Shown here: one piece after another, positions 55,830 through 64,000 of the stretch | How the letters are laid out: every line of letters starts with the position of its first letter | Numbering within the stretch: the first letter of the stretch is position 1 | Source: Astropecten irregularis | Lineage: Eukaryota; Echinodermata; Asteroidea; Paxillosida; Astropectinidae | NCBI GenBank assembly: GCA_963971285.1 | Contig: OZ020254.1 | Location: 744,001 to 808,000 of the forward strand | Reading direction: 5' to 3' | Length of the DNA: 64,000 bases | The notes under the pieces: generated by a model | The model's input: only the letters and a program-made list of their open reading frames with translations | Told to the model about the DNA's origin: nothing | The model's database searches: none | Translations under genes and position numbers: made by a program

Positions 55830-58191
55830 CTACTGTCACCCTTGCCCCTTTGGGAGGCCACATCATGTTCCCTAGTACTAGCTGTGGTTTACCCAGTCAG
55901 TTTAAATAACAAGGAGACATTGGAACCATGATGTTTGCTTTGAGTACTAGCGAGATCTGATGGATCAAGCCTGTTGGGGTTTGTGTAACCTGGGTGTGAT
56001 GGATTGCAATTATAAGAATGACATTTTGGGTTATAAACATGCAGTTCATGTTAGATGTGTTTGCATAATGGCCCCTCTGTGTACTAATAATGTATGGTAT
56101 GCAATGATGCATTCTCTTCCTCATTTGAACGCGAACATGAAGTTCATAACACTGAAGAGTTTTTCAGGAAAAAAGAGAGGAGGAAATACATGAACAAAAT
56201 CTAGTTCTGCTTGTTGGCAAATACAATGCACCTGTTTCAATATAATGCTCCACCTGCACAATAATTGCATGCAGACATAATTTGTCCTCATTATTTTTAT
56301 ATATTATATCAACCATCCTTAGACTGTAAAGATTAAATTGATTTTTACTCTACTCAAGCTGCACAGATGACAGGGACAGATCAATTGTTTGTCACCCTAC
56401 TCCAAACATAACTGGTATATATCCTTGTTGCCTAGTACACATGAGAGCCTAGTGGTCTTATCCTTGGAGTTTGAGTTTGCCAATCCCCCCCTTCCATCCC
56501 TCCAGATAAGAAGGGAAGAAACTTAAAGAAAGAAGAATAGGAGAGGGTATTATACACTGTGAGAGGGATTGTAGTCTTTTTTCTAATGAGGTATTGATTT
56601 GCAGAAGAGGTAGTCCTTTATCTCTCTTACCAGGTAAAGAAAACCCATCCCCTGTCTTGACACAAAAGGCACAGGCTGCTAATGCACAACCGCAGAATGC
56701 CAAAAGAACATTGTCCACATTCCTGGGCCCCTGTTTATCTCATTCTCATCCCCCTTTTTTTCCTGGAGGTTGTGGGGGAAGATTAAGAGGGAGCCAAGTT
56801 AAGGGGAAAGGCCATTTGGGAAATGTCTCTGATGGGAGGAATGGACCCTGCCCTGCAGATACTACCCGATACTACCCGATAAAATGAAATAGCTTCATAC
56901 TTTGTGTGATTGAGTTTATTGGTTCCAGCACATTCTGCAGCTCAGTAAATCAAGTGTTGTCGAACATTATGGGCTCCATAAAAAAAGGGTGTAATGTTAC
57001 TTTGTCTTTCAGTTGCAGATAGCTTGTGTGGCATATGTCATTTGAGACTGAGAATAATTTAATATGTCTGTAATCCAGACATAACAACCCAGGAGTGTCG
57101 TCCAAATCATTATGTTTTTCACTTGCCTATTTTATTTTGATCTGTGATGTTTTTTTGCCATCATTTGTTTTTTCTTGGGGCATCAATTGACTTAAAATGT
57201 GATCAAGTCTCAGATTAATTTGTTTCCTCCGCGCACATTTTTTTGAACCCACTTTCAAAACTCACTCACCAAAATTGAACAGGAAATCAGTTATCTACAA
57301 CTAGTACTCATTCATTTGAGTAATGATAACAAAATGAAGCTCAAAGATATCACAATTGAAGTCTCATGGGCTCGCTAATTATTACAGCTTAGAAAGTCTG
57401 ACTAATTCAAGTTTTTAATCGAAAACCTCCTTTTTGAGGGGGAACTGGGTCAAGCATCACTTGCCCCAGACAAGTGATTTGAGTAAGTGTCAATTTTGAA
57501 CACCAATGAACAATGTATGCAGTGCTGTTGTTTTTTAACTCTCAAACCGTGATCATTATATGGGGTCAAAAAGGTAGCGCACGTTCCCATGGCAGACAAA
57601 TGAAAAATGAGTTTGTCACCATCGGCTGAACTGGAGACAAAGGTATTTGTTGTCCCTGGTTTTTTTTAACCATCTCACTGGGTTTATAGAAAATCTCTTC
57701 CTTTTGCCCAAAAGCTTTTCCTGTGTATATTTTATGATTATATTGAGGTTAACCTAAGGCTTATAGGGCTCAGCTTTGCTGTAAACAATTTTTGTGTGAG
57801 GCTTTGTGTTTCACAACTTTTATGTGTGGTATTTGTCATACATGTTGCTATTATTTGTATTTTGTGTGTATTTTTTCTACGATTTTGTACTATTATTTTT
57901 TTTGGTAGACTACATAATTTTGTTTGTGAGTTGTTTGATGGCTTGCAGGTCAGGATATCAGTGACTAGTCCTTCGGCATTGCATTTTTCATTTTTCATAT
58001 CCATGGTTTTTATTGATATAATTTTGCACATGATATGTTATAGTGTAATACAATCAGGCGGCCATTTTAAACAGAGTTTGTGTCCTTTTCAAACTATTTG
58101 CTCTCACCCAGGTTTTGTTACCTTCACAAGAATTTGACTGCGTTTGTGAGTGTTATGGGATTAGGTGAAGCAAGAGCTTTTTAACAGCCTG

Positions 58192-58211
58192 CCCCCCCCC
58201 CCCCCCCCCCC
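58192..58211. repeat. C20 homopolymer
   Basis: Twenty consecutive C; a likely site of length errors in assembly. Confidence 0.95.
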
Positions 58212-61200
58212 GAAAAAAGAAGAAATAATGGATGGAAAATAGTGGAGGGACAAACTTTTCAAATACCCAAGCAGTGTGTCTGAATGTGTGCTTCATAACA
58301 ACCGTACAGACTGGCATTCTCATTCATTGCATCATAAATCATGACCCAAAAACATGGCCACTCCAGCGGCTCTTTTGATATTAAGTCTCGCAAAATACAC
58401 GGGATGTTGTTTATGATTTTTGGTGACATGGATTTCTTTGCAGTTCAAAAAAATTAAGAAAGCATTTGTTTTTTTATCAGTTACTTATGTCTTCAGAAGA
58501 GGGCATGCCCTTTCGGGGGAACTCTCATTGAAAGAGAGAAAACAGTCATGCTGTGGAAATGTAAACAATCTACAGATATAGAAATCTTGAAAAGGACTTA
58601 TGAGTAGGCCTATTATTTAGCTTGAAGAGACAAACCGGCAAGGGAAAACCCCAGGTGAACATGTACAATAGCTTTTCTGAACTTTGTTTGTGCAAACAAT
58701 TGGGTTACTAAAACTTACTACTATTTGCACTTTGACCTCATGACATATTTGCTCAAATATGTGGCAGGTGTAATTTGCATTCATTACATCAGTAAATCAC
58801 TAAAGAATAAAATCACTCTCACCAAAAAATCACTCATATTCCTTCCATGCTCAGACATGTTTCTGTAAATAACACTACAATGTTGTTGTTTTCCATCTTT
58901 GTTTTTGCGATAAGTGAAATCTGATATCAACATTATCTCATTGCTAGTTTACGTTAACATCTGGCCGTATAATGAAATAGTGAAAAGTTGTTTGGCTCAG
59001 TGAAGAACATTCTCCTCCCAACATCCCAGTTGACAACAAAGTAAAGGGGAGCAGGAGCACATCTGGTGAAAGGATGACAAGATAAAATAAAGTGCTGTTA
59101 CCCTAGGGGGAATGGATTTCTCCTTGGGTTTTAATGACATCTCCAAATGTGAACCCCCCCCCCCTGTAAAATGTGGTGCCGACATGTACACCTTGATTGC
59201 AGCAAGTTTAACCATGGAGTCTCATCCTAGCGCCTTGGTTTTACAACTGACAGATTTACTTTTGAGAGTACATTCTGTACCTTAAAGGGGCATGTCGGTA
59301 CCAAGCAAGACCAGGCAGTTGATTGGTTAGGATGACCTCTCCCCTCCCTGGAGTTATAACGGAAGGAAAATGAAAGTAGTCCAGTAAATGGATACCAGTG
59401 TAATCTCATTAAGTCATGAGGGTTGAAGGTAAAGCATCTTGGGGAGACCATGGAGGCAGGAATGGGACTGGGAGACCAAGGGGCAAAGCTTGCCTTGGAT
59501 GAGGATTAAAGGGGATTTACAATCTTTGCATCTTTGCATCTTTTTCTGATCCCCTGAACATTGTAGCGCACAAACTGTCCATATTTCAAGGAGTGCAGGG
59601 CAAGATTAGCCTATGGCAACTTGCTAAGTAGTAGGCCTAAAACTTGTGAGAAAACTGGAATCGTCGGAAGTGAAATCAAGACCAGAGGTTAATTCCCATC
59701 GATTGCCAAGTTTTTACATGTTCACATGGGTACTACTTCATCTTCTGGGTCTTGCTAACAATCTCTGGGACATTGTTGCGGTTCTGCATGAGCATAGAAC
59801 ACTTTGTCTCGAGAAGGACATGTATGCAGGAGCCAAACTTTCCTGCTTACTTTGCAATATGCTTGAAATCAATGACTAAGTAAAGCTGCTGAAGTGAGCT
59901 GCTTATCTGCGGCGTGCAGCAATCAGAACAGCGATGAAGACACCATGTAAATAAGACAATAAGAGATGTCACAGAATTCCAAGTTGTCAAGGGAAACCAT
60001 GGAGGTAGAAACTGAACCAGAAGCCTAAATTGACAAGCCAAACCTAGGGGTACGGAGCCAGGGAAACAAGATTATTATTCTGTTTACCAAATCAAAGCCC
60101 TGGTGCCCTTGTCTAGTCGAGATTAGGGATTACTGTCCTGTATTCACAGAAGAAAAAAGGCCTAGAGCCAAACTCAGTACAGATCTTATCTCTTGGCCTA
60201 ATCTTGGCTAGATGGACTGTTTTTGAATAGAGACCTTCCAAAAAGATTAGGACGAGCAAAAAAAAAATGATGTTACAATTACAACCAGCTCAATTAAATA
60301 GAAGGTCATTTTCTCCAGTGCAGCTCTTCTACTTCTAGTTAACTGTCAATGATTACCAGTTGCATCTTGCTGACAGGCAGATGATGTAGATTCATGAAGG
60401 TTTTCTTTTAGTATTTTTCTTGGCTTGGGCTGTCGGGTGGCTTGCTGGAGTCGGGTAATAATGGTTTGTCAGGTTGAGACAGGAATAAGCTGAAAATTCA
60501 TTTTGAGTTGAGGCACAGAATCGGTTCTTTTGAGACAATGGGACTATTATTGTATAAATAGTTACTGAACTTCAACAGCATATTTACAAGTATCGACAGA
60601 GGAAAATTATAAAAAACCTTCCAAGTTCATAGCATTTTCTCAATCTTGGGACAAAAATGCATTTTGATTCACCTTATAAAGACAGTCAACTCGGCAGGCA
60701 TTAACTTGAGTTGACAAATGCCACTCGCTGTGCAATGATCAGATCAAAACCATTTGACAAGTTGCAATTACGAAAACAAAATCAAAACGAATTTACCGAT
60801 TTGATATGAGGTGCATCACCATGCAAAAACAAAAATAGTGGATTATTTTTACGGTTTGTGATTTTTTTTTCTTGGTCAATATGGAACCCATTTGGAAATG
60901 CACCTGGGCAATGGCCTAGATGAAGCCCCTTGCACAGACTGGCAATCACTGTCAATTTGTCATTAGTGGGAACAGGTGCGGCCCAGCCACAGCCTGTGAT
61001 AGAGCAGATGTTACTGACCTTAGGAGAGGTCTCTAGGTTTGATCATTTGGTGGGAAACAGGAAGGGAGAGGGAGTGAGAGAGAGGGAGCATCGGATTGGC
61101 ATTGTTGCTGTCGATGTCGGCTTTGGGATGTGTTACGGAAACGTTGAAATTTATCAGAACGCTTTTGGAGTGAGACGAAAGGAAATGTAGAGAGGTAGGT

Positions 61201-64000
61201 CTTTTGAAAGTTTTTGTCGTTGGATAGCGAGTCTAGTCTTGTTTTCAGCATTCAGGAAATTGACTTCCTTACACAGGTTAGGCCTTGATTAATGCCACAA
61301 CTCTCATCTCTATTCTCACATTCCAATGGAGTGTTCTTGAATTGTTCGGCTGATATGCCTCTCCCCACAAAAGAAAGGAAATGGACGAAATTAACAGTTA
61401 ATAGTGAACTTGTAGTTTTTGTTCATGGCCTGTGTTTTTTATACCTGTCTCTGGCTGGTAGGCACCATTGGGCTGCTGTATTGCAGCAGATCTCTGTATA
61501 TGTTGTTTGGTATGTCTTTTCTGGGTATGGAAACAGGGATTTTGACAGGCTGCCAGCTTGCCTACTTGAATTACAATCGTCTGGTACCTGGGTGGCAGGA
61601 AAGACATAGAATTAATAGAGACAGGTGCTTGTGAATAGAGCGACCCTTTCTAAGGTTGATTACTGGATACCCATACAGTACTGGGCACCAGGTTCGACCC
61701 CAGTATCCACACACAGACACACAGGTTTTGTTGTGATGTTTCTATCCACATTGCCTGTCAGTCATATATTTTTTTTTCTTCCGATCTTTTTTGCTTTTGG
61801 TGAAAGTAGGGTTGTACAGACAGGGACCCAACGGGTTAGGTAGCCAGTCTGCCTGGTGGACCAGCAGGTGGGAGCCTTGTTGTAAATGCACTGGTGGAAA
61901 GTTCAGGTTGGTACAAGGTTGTCTCTGAAATATCAGGGGCTATTATCAACTGAAGCCCAAACGTGTTGCACAGCCATTATGTTACCATTGATGGGGAGGC
62001 TCATTGTTGAGTTGAACTCAACCCAAAGTGACACACGGGGCATTTCTTTTGTGCATGGAAACACCGAAAGCTCCCACCAGGGGGTTTTGTCTGGGGGGAG
62101 GGGAGCAGCCCATTGCCACATTATCCAACTCTACCAACATTCTCAACTGGAAAATTCCGATGGCGGACGCCATGATTTCCACAACATTAACCTTGAAGTA
62201 CCTGGAGTATATTGCAAAGATTACTTTACACTTGGATTAACTGGGGAAAGAGAAGAATGCTTTCCAATCCTGACCTTAACCACCCCAAATTCTGCCTAAC
62301 CCACCCCCTGCTTTCTGCTATGCCATATGAATGATTGAATAATTCCTATGTAAACAGGATTTCGTTTTCTTTTCTTTTTCATATTTTTTGGCATTTAACA
62401 AAAAATTGTCCCTTGGGTAAAGGTAACCTACAGATGAGTTGAAGTAATTTAGACAAAAGCCTGCATACAGGTAATGAATATGACAGTCTAGTGTATACTG
62501 CACGCCTGTATGGTATTTCATGATAAATAATACAGGCACACGTATCCCATCATAATCGGTAATCTTTTGTCACTGAAACAGAAAATGTCCATAGGAAACA
62601 AAACTAGCTCATTGGAAACAAAATAAATTCAGCTTCTATACTGAATTTGATTTGATTTGATTTTTTCAATTAATTCATTTTTTTTAACTGAGCAAGTTAA
62701 GAAAAATATTAATTAAAATCCTTTGGCAAAATTCTAGAAGAGGAATGTTTGTTGGGTCAGTTTTTGCTGTTGTGAATCTCACTTGATTTTGAAGGTTTTT
62801 TTCAACACTGATCAAAATGTTCAAAAGGAGACCAGGAAGCTCTGAAGCACAAACTGTTGAGGAGTTGTTGGGATTTTGACGGATTAAGACAGAATGCTGC
62901 AGCAACTTCCGTAGGGATAGCTGTTTCAATGGGGTTAGTCCGTCACCTTGGAAGGAGGGGAAACAGGAACCAAACTTATTATCAGAAATACAAAGAATAA
63001 GACGCGTCACAAGTAGCCCCATATGCGCACCTTAGGTCCACATGGAGCAAGAAGGGGCACCTGGGGGTAATGATGAACAAGGAATGAACTTATTGCTTCC
63101 TTCCTGCTCGCAAATCAACCCCACTCCTTACACCCCCCCTTCTTCCTCCTTCCCCTTGCCAAAAAAAAAAAATATGAAAGATATGTTTTGTGGATTATAA
63201 TAATTACGTGACATAAATCAACCATTTACAGTCTGGTCAGTACTCAGCCAGCCGGAAGTGGTCCAACAAAAAAGCCCTCATGTTTTTGACTCTTGAGAAG
63301 CATCTGTTAATAGTAAGTTCACAATACTGTGGCTGCTACTGTGCTTGGGATTGAATCAGTTATAAAGAAAAGCCAAGCCAAGGTCAAATATTCCCTAAAC
63401 CGGAGAAAGAGTAAAGAGTTGGGTCAGCCGATGGCCGATGCATTAATTCCATTTCATTATGGCATAATTTTTTTCTGGGCACAGTCATATTCATTCACCA
63501 ATTTTCAACAGTGCAAACTAAATGTAGGTACATTCCGGCATCCCTATAAAAAGGAACAGCGGTCCTCCTTTCGAGAAAATAAAAAAACCTGACTTGAAAT
63601 TAAGATTGTAAAAAGGAGATGGGAAATGCCTGTGGTGAGGGCTGAAAATCGTGCACACATTCTGTAATGTCATCTTGTCATTCTGCTCGAGTAAGTTTGT
63701 CACGCCAGTCAAGATAGAAAGCTTTTATGGTTCCTGCATTCCATTGCGTGCGTCTTTTACTATTCTGCGTGTTTGAATACTGAACTCAGCGATGGAAACA
63801 TCATTATCTGCTGTGCGTGTTGAGCTAATTGATCTGTTTTCTTAGACGTTCCCCTCGAGTATCGAGTGAAATTGAAGAAATAAAAAGACTACGCTGATGA
63901 CATGTACATGTATACACCATGGATTATTGACCATTGTCAAAGTGAGCATATTATGTCTAAAAGTGCCTCAACAAACTCTCGTGAAGCCTTTACCCTCAAG

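Larger units (their letters stand above)
54156..64000. other. repeat-poor, gene-free stretch to the window end
   Basis: No recognisable gene. Frames of 97-137 codons (for example 56594-56887, 61886-62299 and 62684-63022) lack domains and splice support. One Ala-rich exon candidate (55671-55829, minus) and a C20 tract are listed separately. Confidence 0.45.

Noticed and set aside
61886..62299. 137-codon plus-strand frame
   Set aside because: Composition is unremarkable, with no domain or splice-site support; treated as chance.

Overview
This is a eukaryotic, AT-rich genomic window with spliced genes, GT/AG introns, dense short DNA transposons (MITEs) and tRNA-derived SINEs. The protein families (Ki-67-type FHA protein, FIGNL1, TM2D2, a lineage-specific rhodopsin-like GPCR) and the repeat types suggest a non-vertebrate deuterostome. 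An echinoderm, possibly a sea star, is my best guess; this is inference from repeat style and protein similarity, not a database match.

Layout. 1-4.7 kb: the 5' part of a Ki-67-like gene on the minus strand (five coding exons between 388 and 3088; the rest lies off the left edge), with a possible untranslated first exon near 4.6 kb. 7.8-9.0 kb: an intronless class A GPCR on the plus strand. 12.4-20.5 kb: a complete FIGNL1 gene on the minus strand. I could rebuild it as 14 coding exons whose phases all agree, giving 774 codons plus stop. 21.7-23.5 kb: a complete four-exon TM2D2 gene on the plus strand (201 codons), head-to-head with FIGNL1 and sharing an upstream region with a YY1-like site. 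From 24 to 43 kb there is no gene I can defend. This stretch is a repeat-rich zone with many copies of one TTAA-flanked MITE, a 71-bp tandem array grown from one MITE end, palindromic repeats with a hammerhead-like motif, inverted tRNA-half SINEs and a few GC-rich islands. From 44 to 64 kb there are few repeats and no convincing coding exon. Two GT/AG-bounded untranslated exon candidates (ending at 43960; 54075-54155) suggest it may be the long 5' intron region of a plus-strand gene whose coding part lies beyond the window.

The genes do not form a pathway. Ki-67 (mitotic chromosome periphery) and FIGNL1 (RAD51 disassembly) are both cell-cycle or genome-maintenance genes, but nothing in the sequence ties them together. 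The most unusual material is in the repeats: two independent palindromes made only of tRNA 3' halves plus SINE tails, a nested foldback element at 3.3-4.1 kb, perfect histone-mRNA-type stem-loops away from any histone gene, and the MITE-end-derived minisatellite.
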